The notes below the pieces were generated by a model that was not told the origin of the DNA, did not search any database, and saw only the letters and a list, made by a program, of their open reading frames with translations. Positions 46,746 through 56,977 of a stretch of 64,000 nucleotides of DNA are shown here, in pieces. The stretch is from Balamuthia mandrillaris. Lineage: Eukaryota; Discosea; Longamoebia; Balamuthiidae. The stretch covers positions 1 through 64,000 of the forward strand of contig JAVKOQ010000004.1 of the NCBI GenBank assembly GCA_031835245.1, written 5' to 3'. The position numbers and the translations under genes are program-made. Positions within the stretch are counted from its first letter, which is position 1. Each line of letters starts with the position of its first letter.

Positions 46746-46816
46746 CTTTCTCCCTATTTTGTTTTATTTTTTTAAATTTTTAAATCAATTTAATTACTTT
46801 TGTAATTTCATCATTT

Positions 46817-47769
46817 TTAAAAAAAATTAATTTTTTCAGATTTTTTAAAAGCAACAATACTGATTTGAACTCCGGTAAATGGAAGTCTCATATTCATCAT
46901 TTCCGGTAGTTGAGGATTTACAAAAAATAATTTTTTAGACGGTAATGAATCAAATCATCATCAACCTAAATCTTCTTTTGAAACATGATATTCATATATA
47001 AGTTTTTCACCCACAAAATAATATAGATTATATTCTTTTAATACTTGATCAAAATTTGTGTTTAGAAAGAAATTATTTAAATAATCTTGAAAAATAGGTT
47101 TTAAAATATCAGAAATTAAATTATCAAATTCTTTTTTGTTTTCGAGAATAAAATGAGATTGTCTATTATGTTTAAAAAAATTCTCAAACTTTAATATATT
47201 TGCATCTTGTATTTTTTGTTCTGATTCAGATAGTGAACTTCAACGCATATCATCTTTTAAGTCTTGATCTGTTTATCTAAAAATTTAAGCATTTCTCTAT
47301 GAAGTCAATATGAATTCATAAAATACTTTTTCTGATATTCTTTAAAATTTTTATTAATATTTTTTAAAATTTTATTTTCAAAAAATTCTTTTTTCTCTTG
47401 TGAGATTATTCTTTGTTCTTGAAGTAATTTATTCACTTGATCAAAATTTAGTCCTTCAAATAGATTTTTATTTTCCTCATCTGAATCTGTAATATTTGTT
47501 ATATTATCATCTTGTTTTATAGTGCTATTATTAGTTGAATCATCTGACTTTGGGCGGGAAAGATTTGTAGTCTCAGATAATGTATTTTCTAGATTAGAAG
47601 TGAGAATGTCAGAAGAGTCCACTTTGTCTTTATTAGCAAATTTATTAGATTTAATTTTATTTATAGCATTAAAGTCACACGCTATTGTTAAAGCACTTAT
47701 AGATGGGATTGAAAATATTAAGCCCAAAATCTTTATAGAATATAAATTTATTTTTTTCTTATTTTTCAA
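46817..47769 (-). pseudogene. Aromatic-motif lipoprotein, operon 2, frameshifted (copy nearest operon 1)
   Basis: The N-terminal frame runs from ATG 47769 to TAA 47257 (170 codons). It has lipobox ALTIAC (Cys about 31), a Ser/Thr/Asp/Asn-rich linker (about 35-110), and FKEYQKKYFMNSYWLHREML. The reading then continues in another frame from about 47272 to TAA 46817: LKPIFQDYLNNFFLNTNFDQV, EYNLYYFVGEK, DLGWWWFDSLPSKKLFFVN, ISIVAFKKSEKINFF. One base change near 47272 separates the halves. No long homopolymer is at the site, so ordinary decay is more likely than switching. The truncated 170-aa lipoprotein could still be made. Confidence 0.8.
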
Positions 47770-48091
47770 ATTAATCTCTCTTTATAGTTTTTATAAACTT
47801 TCTTAAAATTTGAAGCAAATTCAATCTTAATAATAAAAATTACACTCGAACTAATTCTATAACTTTACCAATATCAGAACTTTTAAAAAATGAAACATTT
47901 TCAGATTTTTTTAAAGCTATAATACTAATTTGTGCTCCATTATATCAAAGTCTTGCTGGAACTTCATCAGGTCGTTGCGGTACTACAAAATATATTTTTT
48001 TAGACTTGATTGAATCAAAATATCATCAACCTATATCTTGTTTTCGTAGATAATCTGAATAAATAACACTATTACCAGCAAAATAATAAAA
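47027..48091. repeat. 1065-bp tandem duplication, unit 1
   Basis: Every position I compared is identical to the one 1065 bases further on. The left edge is at ATTATATTC (47027-47035), a short motif also found at the far edge (49157-49165), so crossing over in a short homology within paralogous lipoprotein genes explains it. Confidence 0.85.
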
Positions 48092-48834
48092 ATTATATTC
48101 TTTTAATACTTGATCAAAATTTGTGTTTAGAAAGAAATTATTTAAATAATCTTGAAAAATAGGTTTTAAAATATCAGAAATTAAATTATCAAATTCTTTT
48201 TTGTTTTCGAGAATAAAATGAGATTGTCTATTATGTTTAAAAAAATTCTCAAACTTTAATATATTTGCATCTTGTATTTTTTGTTCTGATTCAGATAGTG
48301 AACTTCAACGCATATCATCTTTTAAGTCTTGATCTGTTTATCTAAAAATTTAAGCATTTCTCTATGAAGTCAATATGAATTCATAAAATACTTTTTCTGA
48401 TATTCTTTAAAATTTTTATTAATATTTTTTAAAATTTTATTTTCAAAAAATTCTTTTTTCTCTTGTGAGATTATTCTTTGTTCTTGAAGTAATTTATTCA
48501 CTTGATCAAAATTTAGTCCTTCAAATAGATTTTTATTTTCCTCATCTGAATCTGTAATATTTGTTATATTATCATCTTGTTTTATAGTGCTATTATTAGT
48601 TGAATCATCTGACTTTGGGCGGGAAAGATTTGTAGTCTCAGATAATGTATTTTCTAGATTAGAAGTGAGAATGTCAGAAGAGTCCACTTTGTCTTTATTA
48701 GCAAATTTATTAGATTTAATTTTATTTATAGCATTAAAGTCACACGCTATTGTTAAAGCACTTATAGATGGGATTGAAAATATTAAGCCCAAAATCTTTA
48801 TAGAATATAAATTTATTTTTTTCTTATTTTTCAA
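47840..48834 (-). pseudogene. Chimeric aromatic-motif lipoprotein from a tandem duplication, frameshifted
   Basis: The first 735 bases are identical to the gene at 46817-47769, including the same frameshift (N-terminal frame ends at TAA 48322). The last 260 bases are identical to the end of the gene at 48905-49837: DIGWWYFDSIKSKKIYFVV to the final LVRV. It is the hybrid expected from unequal crossing over between two neighbouring paralogues. It begins 70 bases after the upstream lipoprotein gene. Confidence 0.82.
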
Positions 48835-49156
48835 ATTAATCTCTCTTTATAGTTTTTATAAACTTTCTTAAAATTTGAAGCAAATTCAATCTTAATAATA
48901 AAAATTACACTCGAACTAATTCTATAACTTTACCAATATCAGAACTTTTAAAAAATGAAACATTTTCAGATTTTTTTAAAGCTATAATACTAATTTGTGC
49001 TCCATTATATCAAAGTCTTGCTGGAACTTCATCAGGTCGTTGCGGTACTACAAAATATATTTTTTTAGACTTGATTGAATCAAAATATCATCAACCTATA
49101 TCTTGTTTTCGTAGATAATCTGAATAAATAACACTATTACCAGCAAAATAATAAAA
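48092..49156. repeat. 1065-bp tandem duplication, unit 2
   Basis: Second unit. Identity continues to about 49165, then one mismatch and eleven more matching bases before divergence at about 49178. Confidence 0.85.
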
Positions 49157-49837
49157 ATTATATTCATTTAATACTTGTTCTATGTTTTTGTTAGAAAAAA
49201 ACTTATTTAAATAATCTTGAAAAATAGGTTTTAAAATACTTGTATTTAAATTGTCAAATTCTTCTTTTGTTTTAAGAATATAATTAGTAGGTTTATTGGA
49301 AGTAAAAAAATTTCTAAATTTTTCTTTATTTTCTTTTCTAATTTTTTTTTCATTTTCAGAAAGTTGTGAATCATCTAAATAACTAAAAAAATCATTTGAA
49401 AACTTTTTGTCAAATTCATCAATATATTGAAGTGTATTCTCATTAAGTAAATATGTATGCATAAAATATTTTTGTTGATATTCTTCAAAATTATCATTCA
49501 CTTTTTTGAGTATTACATTATTAAAAAAGTCATCTTTAACTTTTCTTTTTGCTTCTCTTAACTTGCTATCAAATTCATCATTTGATTCAGATGTATGATT
49601 ATTTAGGTTGTCATCAATTTTTGTGTCTTTTCTTGTAATAGTAGAATCAATGTCTATTTTATTTGAAGGATTTAAAAAATCAGATGATCCTATTTTTTGG
49701 CTACTCAAAAATTTTCTGTTATTCATTTTAATTGCTTGATTTCCTTCACATGACAACATTAAAAAAGAAGTAATAGGAACTAAAATAATTGAGGCGAAAA
49801 TTCCTAAAAAAGATGAAATATTTTTTCTATTTTTCAT
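48905..49837 (-). CDS. Aromatic-motif lipoprotein, operon 2, second gene
   Basis: 310 codons. Lipobox SFLMLSC (Cys about 30), predicted surface lipoprotein. A polar linker (about 35-105), then the family core: VNDNFEEYQQKYFMHTYLLN, LKPIFQDYLNKFFSNKN, EYNFYYFAGNS, DIGWWYFDSIKSKKIYFVV, QISIIALKKSENVSFF. ATG 49835-49837 is one base after the protease stop, the same TAA-t-ATG junction as in operon 1, with AAGGA inside the protease end. It is the only intact lipoprotein gene of operon 2. Confidence 0.83.
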
Positions 49838-49838
49838 A

Positions 49839-51833
49839 TTAATTTTCCTTTGTTATTGTGTGTGTTACGGCAATTGAATCATCTATTGAATTGTTAAATA
49901 AAGTAGTTTTATATTTTTTAACTACATATCTATACAATCCGAAGTCCCTGGTTTTAAATTTAATTAATTCAATATTACTTCTTATACTTTGAGAAGAAAA
50001 TACTGATTCTCATTCCCCTTTATCGTTGATTTTTTCTAAAACTAAATCATAATCAGAGAATAAATTATGTTGTTGTCTACTGTTTGTTTCTTCTAGTTGT
50101 AATCTATTTTCATTTATATGTTGATTTTTTCACTCTTTTAACTTTAGTTCATAATCGATTCCCTGTGCAGTTTGTTTTACAAGTGCTAATGTTGGGAAAA
50201 GTCATTCTCATCAACTTGGATGTTGTAACTCTGGTTTATTTTCGTTTTCTTTTAGTAATCCAGCGTTAAACATTCAACTAAGTGCAATATTTAATTGTTG
50301 ACCAGGATTTAAAGCTAAAATTTTACTTGTGTATATAATTGCTTCATTATCATTTTTAGAAACTGACATTGTGTGAATGTTTTCAGCAGCTTCTATCATT
50401 TTTTCGAAATCAATCAATCCTGCTCCATAAGTTTTATCAAAACCATTACTTTTTTTATTTATAATTTTATATTTAGGTAAATGTGCTGAAGAAGCTAAAA
50501 TAGACATTGCAATTGGCACTCTATAAGTATCGTTATTTAAATATCTAAATTTTTTAAAAATATTAGATATAGCACCTGTAACCACTGGAGCAGCATAACT
50601 AGTACCTAGTATAGTTTCAGAATTTTGTAAAATTATTTCTCCAGGAGCTACCACTAAAGGTTTAGGTAAATCTAAATGATTTGGTTCCAAATCTCTATTA
50701 GAAAAATATGAAATTTCAAAATCATCATTTACATTATGTCTATATTTTGTGGAACCCACAGAAATTGCATTATATGCTAATTGTTTTTTATCTATTCATT
50801 TACTATCTTTGTCTGGATTATCATAACCATTACCAGCAGCAAAAACATTTACTACACCATATTTTCTGGAAATATAATCTATAAAGAAACTTTCATCATT
50901 ATAATTTATAGGATTTATAGAGGTAGATCCATAACTGTGATTTATTACTCTTACGTTATTTTCTAACACCAATCATTCAATAGCATTTTGTCAAGAAGAA
51001 TTATCAATAAAATTAGAAAAATAAATTTGACTATTCTGATTTATTCCATTTTTTCCAGAAGCAATTATAGACACATCAGTTCCATGATGCTCACTTGTAT
51101 TTTCAGGTCCAAATAGTTTTATTTGAGATGAATTTTTAAATTTATATTTATTAGATAAAGTAGAAAATCCTACTTCTAAAACCCCTACTTTAGAACTAGG
51201 ATACAAATTATTTAGTTCTATATTTCTGTAGAAATTTAAATTTATTTGTTTTAAAAGTAAATTACTATTTACATCGGAAAAATTATTATTTTTATAATCA
51301 TTAACTCATAAACTAAATTTTGAATTTGGATGGTTTTTTGAATGTAAACTATTATTTTTGGAAAGAACTTTTTTATAAAAAACAATTCTTTTTACAAAAT
51401 CTAGTGATTCTACATATTCAATAAATTCTTTGGATTTTTCTACATTATTAAAGTAAAACCAAACAATAGGGAGTAATTTACTGGTTTTGATTTTTCATTT
51501 TATGTTTTTAATTTTGAAGCCATTTTTTATTTTATTTAAAAGTGAATCTATTCTTTCTTCTAGATTGCCTTTCTCTTTAAAAACATCCAAATAGATTTTC
51601 AATTCAATATTATCAGAGACTACTTTTGACGAATTTTTTACATTAATAGATTTGGGTGTGGGAATGTTTCATTCATTAACTACAAATTTTTTACTAGCAA
51701 AATTTATTGTTGCTAATTTTTCATTATTAATCAAGTTTTTATTTTGATTAAATGAAAAAATAGGTAAAAAAACTAACGAAGTTATTGTACCTATCGCAAA
51801 TGAAAGTTTAAAAAATTTTTTAATTTTGTTCAT
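49839..51833 (-). CDS. S8 (subtilisin-like) serine protease, operon 2, first gene
   Basis: 664 codons from ATG 51831-51833 (Shine-Dalgarno AGGAGG) to TAA 49839. Same architecture as the operon 1 protease and strongly similar throughout. The first 35 residues are nearly the same (KKFFKLSFAIGTITSLVF). Catalytic region: KVGVLEVG (Glu where Asp is usual), HHGTDVSIIASGKNG, VVNVFAAGNGYD, LGTSYAAPVVTGA. C-terminal WWEWLFPTLALVKQTAQGID. Frame checked, with no TAA or TAG inside. Exported, no lipobox. Both paralogues keep the same Asp-to-Glu change, so it is ancestral in this pair and not random decay. Confidence 0.87.
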
Positions 51834-52120
51834 ATAATCCTCCTATTCTTGAATTTTTATTAAAAAAACAAAATATATAAAGAAAATTAAATTTTGAAAT
51901 AAATATTCAAATTATTTTAAACCAAATGTATATGGATTTTTTCCTTATTTTGTCTTCTTTTTTAGATTTGTTTATGTTATTTTTTTAATTCTTGTTTTAA
52001 TTATCTCATTTTTTAAAATATTTAATTAAATTAAAAAAAATAAATAATTTTTAAGTGTTATTATTCTTTGAATTTAGATTAGTAAAGTTTTTTCATAAAA
52101 AATAAAATCACATTGATCAT
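51834..52120. other. Spacer between S8 operon 2 and IS copy 2
   Basis: No coding sequence seen. The 51866-51935 part matches the region upstream of S8 operon 1 and probably holds the promoter. The rest is AT-rich and ends at the left edge of IS copy 2 (CATTGATCAT then ATCCCC). Confidence 0.5.
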
Positions 52121-53663
52121 ATCCCCTTTTCCTAGAAAAATAGAAAAGGGGATTTTTTATGAAATATTCATTAGAATTTAAATTGGAATGTGTAAAAAAA
52201 ATACAAAAAAGGAATTGAAATTAAAAAGCCTGATTTTGCTAATACAAGTCAAAAAAATTTTTTAAATCAAGTAAATTTTTGAGAAAAAATTTATGACAAA
52301 TTAGGAGTTGAAGGTTTTAAGAAAAAACCACGAAATAAAAAGTGAACTATAGATCAAAGATTAAACATAGTTAAAAGATTTTTAGCTAATGAACCAATTG
52401 TTAAAATTTCACTTGAAAATAATCTTAATCCAAGTCAAATATCTTTTTGAACGAAAAAATATTTAGAATCGGGAATTAGTGGTTTAGAATTAAACAAAGG
52501 AAGACCAATAATGAAATCTAAGATTAATAATAATAATAAATCTACAAAAGTATCAAACAATTCCGATAGTCAAGATCAATCAAATTCTTCAATATCAGTA
52601 TTGGAAAAACTCAAACTTCTTGAAGAAAAAAATAAACATTTTAAAAAAGAGAAAAAAACTTTGAAAAAGAAATTAAGCTCTTAAAAAAAGAAAATGAAGT
52701 ACTAAAAAAGCGAAAAGCCTTGGTAGAAATCTTTGACTCAAATCAACCAAGGCAAGAAAAAATAAAAAAAATTTATAATAGAGTAAAAGCTGATAAAAAC
52801 CTTCGCTTAACTCAAGTATTAAAAGAGTTTTCTATTCCTATATCTACTTTTTATTATGAATTCAAAAAAGAAGATTTTAACAAGAAAAATGAAGAAATTA
52901 TAAGCTAAATGAAGCTTATTTTTGAAGAAAATAAAGCAAGATATGGAAAAAGGAGAATCAAAGCTGAACTTAATAATAGAGACTATAAAATTGGACTTAA
53001 AAAAGTTCGCAGATTAATGAAAAAATTCAATCTCAAAGCAATTTGTTCTAGAAGAAAATACAAATCTTACAAAGGAACAGTTGGCAAAATTGCAGACAAT
53101 ATTTTAAATAGAAATTTTGCTGCTACTCAACCAAATCAAAAATGAACTACAGATGTAACTGAATTTAGCGCACCATTTGGAAAGCATATTTATCGCCAAT
53201 TTTAGATATGTTTAATGGCGAAGTTATTGCTTGAGATTTGTCTACAAGCGCTAATAACCAGCAAATTAGAAAAATGCTTCAAAGAGCTTTTTTCAAACAC
53301 AAAAATCTTGAAGGTTTAATTTTTCACAGTGATCAAGGTTGGCAGTATCAACATAGACAATTTTCAGAAAAATTAAAACAAAAAGGAATAACTCAGTCCA
53401 TGTCTCGAAAAGGAAATTGTTTAGATAATAGCATTATTGAGTCGTTTTTTGGAACATTAAAAAGAGAATGTTTTTATGGTCGCGAAAAAGAATTTTTAAC
53501 TTTTAAACAATTTCACAAAGCAATTGCAAATTATATTTATTATTACAATTACAAACGAATTAAAGATAAAATAAAATGAATGTCTCCCATTAAATTTTGG
53601 GAAACATTCATTTCAAATTTTAATTAATTAAAACACTCAAAAATTTTTTCAAGAAAAGGGTAT
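52121..53663 (+). mobile_element. IS3-family (IS150-like) insertion sequence, copy 2
   Basis: Same element and orientation as 39830-41327, with left-end hairpin, ATCCCCTTTTCC left repeat and GAAAAGGGTAT right repeat. More decayed than copy 1 in the transposase, but it keeps bases that copy 1 lost near 53256. Its right flank is the second arm of the terminator whose first arm precedes IS copy 1. Confidence 0.87.
52159..53620 (+). pseudogene. IS3-type transposase, copy 2, several breaks
   Basis: ATG 52159. Relative to copy 1 there is an extra A in the poly-A run near 52194-52201, rearranged codons in the coiled-coil part (about 52600-52690), TAA at 52906-52908 where copy 1 has CAA, and a lost A near 53180. 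The DDE domain is readable from 53238: STSANNQQIRKML, FHSDQGWQYQH, NSIIESFFGTLKRE, ending in RIKDKIKW. Non-functional. Confidence 0.85.
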
Positions 53664-53666
53664 CAC

Positions 53667-53686
53667 CTCAAATTGCTACATTTTTT
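53667..53686. terminator. Right arm of the split bidirectional terminator
   Basis: CTCAAATTGCTACATTTTTT pairs with 39807-39826 (19 of 20). It overlaps the lspA stop codon, as expected of a terminator shared by two convergent genes before the island was inserted. Confidence 0.75.
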
Positions 53687-54300
53687 TAATTTTGATTTTT
53701 GTTTTCTTCATTAATTGAAGTTTTGTGTTTTTGATTTTTATATCATTTATTCACAGTGGGTCAACAAATTTCAAATACCATAATGACCACCATTCCAATA
53801 GGACCTGAAATTATAAATATATCTGCAAAATTAAAGGTTCCTTTGTCACGATAAGGAATGAAAATGATATCTTTAACTCCATTTTGATAAAGTAATCTAT
53901 CTAATTCATTTCCAATATTTCCAGCTAGTAAAATAATCATAAAAGCTGCAAAAAAGTAATTTTTAGAAAGCAAGACACTAATGATTAGAATAAATAACAA
54001 AAGAAAAGAAAAAATATGAATAATTGTAAATCCAAAAACCTTAGCTAGTCCTGAAGTTACTCCTCTGTGAAGCAATGGTCTAAATCCAATTCAACCGTGA
54101 TTAATTACAAGTTTTTCATCCGGTGTATATTCATTAAAATCTTCGTGTTTAAAAATTAAATTTTTAGTTAACTGATCTATTAGCAATAAAATTAATAAAA
54201 AGACAAATAAGAAGATTGCATTGTATAGAATCCGTTTTTTGGGAACTCTAGTTAAAATTGTTTTAACAAAATTCTTTATTTTTACAGAACTAATTTTCAT
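53686..54300 (-). CDS. lspA: Lipoprotein signal peptidase (signal peptidase II)
   Basis: Aspartic membrane protease that cleaves prolipoproteins before the lipidated Cys. 204 codons, ATG 54298-54300. Four helices. The catalytic Asp residues are in GNIGNELDRL and FNFADIFI. An extended N-terminus of about 35 residues and a polar C-terminal tail rich in N/K/E make it longer than most LspA. It overlaps the ileS 3' end by 11 bases, an arrangement common in mycoplasmas. It would process the lipoproteins of the adjacent island. Confidence 0.94.
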
Positions 54301-56968
54301 TTATTAAATCCTTAATTACCAAATAACATCTTTGACAAACATCTTTTTTAATATATTTTGCTTCAAAATGATTTCAACAACGTAAACATTTAACTGAATT
54401 AAATGGTTCAACTTTATCTTTGTTAGCAAAGTGAACTTTTCCAACCATTAATAAGCTTTTAAGATCTAATGATTTTATAAACTCAGAATCTGTTTTTATA
54501 TGGATGAATGCTTCGTTTGTTCTTTTGATTACTCCTTCTTTAATTTTTTGTTCAATTAGTTGATAGATTCGATCTTTAACAGTGAAAAATTCCTTCCATT
54601 TTTCCTCAATTTTTTCATCAAATGCTTCTTTTTTAAAGAAAGTTTCTAAATGAACTGATTCTTTTTTATTATCTGATTTTATATATGAATAAATTTCTTC
54701 TGTCGTTGTTGGTAAGATAGGAGCTAAGGAAATAGTAAGTACATTTAATAAGTTATATAAGTTATATTGGAATTGTCTACGATTTGGATTATCGAGTTTA
54801 TCTGTATATAAAGAATCTTTTGCTATTGATAAGTAAAAGTTTGAAAAATCAATAATAAAATTGTTTGCTTCTTTAATAATTTTTACAAATCTAAAGTTAT
54901 CGTAATTATCAATAATTGTGTTTTTAAATTTTTTAATTTTATTATCAATATATTGATGAACTGATTCTAGTTGCAGATTTGGATTGTGTTTGTAATCTTC
55001 TAAATTAGTAATTAAAAACTTAATTGTATTTCTAATTTTTCTATAAATTTCTACATTTTGTTCAAAAATGTCTTTTGAATAAACAACGTCATTAAAATAT
55101 TCACTATTACTTACTCAAAGACGCAAAATGTCAGCTCCATATGTTTTAATTAAATCTAAAGGACTAACTCCATTTCCTTTGGATTTAGACATTTTGTTTC
55201 CGTTTTGATCCACAATAAATCCATGCGATAACAACCTTCGATAAGGAGCTTTGTTGTAGTAAATATAACTATTAATTAATGATGAATTAAATCAACCACG
55301 GTATTGATCAGAACCTTCTAAGTACAAGTCAAAAGGAAGCTCTGTTTTATCTACTTTTACACTAATTGATGTAGAACCTGAATCAAATCAAACATCCATA
55401 ATGTCGTTTTCTTTTGTTCATCCCAAGTTTCTGTATTCTTCTGGAAGAAGCTCATCTACTTCTTTTTCGTATCAAACATCGGTTCCGTATTGTTTTACTA
55501 AATTGATAACATAATCAAATAATTCAGGTTTATCTAAAACAGGATTTTTATTTTCATCATAGAAAACAATAATTGGCACTCCTCATGATCTTTGTCTTGA
55601 AATGGTTCAATCTTGTCTATTTTCAATCATTGTCTGAAGTCTTCTTTTTATTCATTCTTGAGGAAAAATAACTTCTTCACTAGCTTTTAGAATTTCGGAT
55701 TTTATTTTTTCAATAGCAACAAATCATTGAGGAGTTCCACGATAAATAACAGGTTTATTGGTTCTTCAATCATGTGGATATGAGTGTTTAAGTATGGAAA
55801 ATTTTAGTAATTTTCCTTCTTTTTCTAAATCTTGTCCAATTTCTTTATTAGCATCTAAATAAAATAAACCTTCATATTTTCTTGCTAATTCATTTAAAGT
55901 TCCATCATCATTAACATGCATCACATGTTCTAAACCTGTTTTTTTAGAAATCCAAAAATCGTCCTCACCAAATAGTGGTGCGATGTGAACTAAACCAGAA
56001 CCTGAAGCAACAGTAACGTGATGTCCTTGAACAACTTTTCCTTCTTTTTCCTTCATAATTGGTCTGATATATTTAACATCAACAAGTTTTTCACCTAAAA
56101 AAGTATCTACAATTTCAAAGTGATCTCAGTTAAATTCTTGAGCTAATTTCTCAACTAATTCTGTGGCTACAACAAAAAATTTGTCTTGATGTTTTACTTT
56201 TGAATATTCAAATTTTTCTCCAACTGCAACTCCTGAGTTTGCAATTAAAGTTCAAGGTGTTGTTGTTCAAATTACTAAATAATCACCTTTAGTTACTTTA
56301 GAATTTCCTTGTGAAATTTCAAAAGCTACATAAATTGAAGGTGAACGATGATCTAGATACTCAATTTCTGCTTCAGCTAATGCAGATTGGCTAGTTGGTG
56401 ATCAATAAACTGGTTTTAAACCTCTATAAACTAAATCTTTTTGTACCATTACTTTAAATAGTTCTAACTGTTTTGCTTCAAATGTTGGCGCATTTGTTTG
56501 ATAAGTAGTACTAAAATCGGTTAATAAATTAAGTTGTTCAAATTGTTTTTTTTGTGATTCAATTTGTTCATTAGCGTAATTATTAGCTTGTTTTCTAAGT
56601 TCTAAAACAGATAATGATTTATGAGAAATATTATTTAAAGAAAGAATTTTATTTTCAATTGGAAGACCATGTGTATCTCAACCTGGAACATAAGGTGAAT
56701 AAAAGCCTTGCATAGTTTTATATCTAACAACAATGTCTTTTAAAACTTTATTAAGTGCATGACCTATGTGAATATCACCATTTGCATATGGTGGCCCATC
56801 ATGAAGAACAAATTGAGGGTTATTTTCGTTTAATTTTAAAGCTTTTTGATAGATTTTGTTATCTAATCAAAACTGTCTATATTCTGCTTCTTTTTGTGAA
56901 AGATTTGCTTTCATAGAAAACTCTGAAGTGAATATATTTAATGAGTTTTTATAAAAATTTTTATCCAT
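54290..56968 (-). CDS. ileS: Isoleucyl-tRNA synthetase
   Basis: 892 codons, class I synthetase. HIGH motif in [15 protein letters not shown] (about 65), editing-domain sequence [21 protein letters not shown] motif in [14 protein letters not shown], an anticodon domain, and a C-terminal zinc finger (CLRCWNHF and CQRC near residues 860-880). ATG 56966-56968. The ileS start is nine bases after the parC stop, and lspA overlaps its end, giving a parE-parC-ileS-lspA run on one strand. Many TGA-encoded Trp. Identification is firm. Confidence 0.97.
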
Positions 56969-56977
56969 AATTTTTCC

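Noticed and set aside
47250-47290. Phase-variable homopolymer causing the lipoprotein frameshift
   Set aside because: The longest run near the break is only five A; too short for efficient slippage, and both tandem copies carry the same state.
50084-50966. Plus-strand frames opposite the second S8 protease
   Set aside because: Hydrophobic, low-complexity antisense products of an AT-rich gene with no start signals.
42127-51833. MIB-MIP immunoglobulin-cleaving cluster
   Set aside because: Proteases here carry subtilisin (S8) motifs, not those expected of the MIP family, and the partner proteins are short aromatic-motif proteins; only the general idea of binder plus protease is shared.
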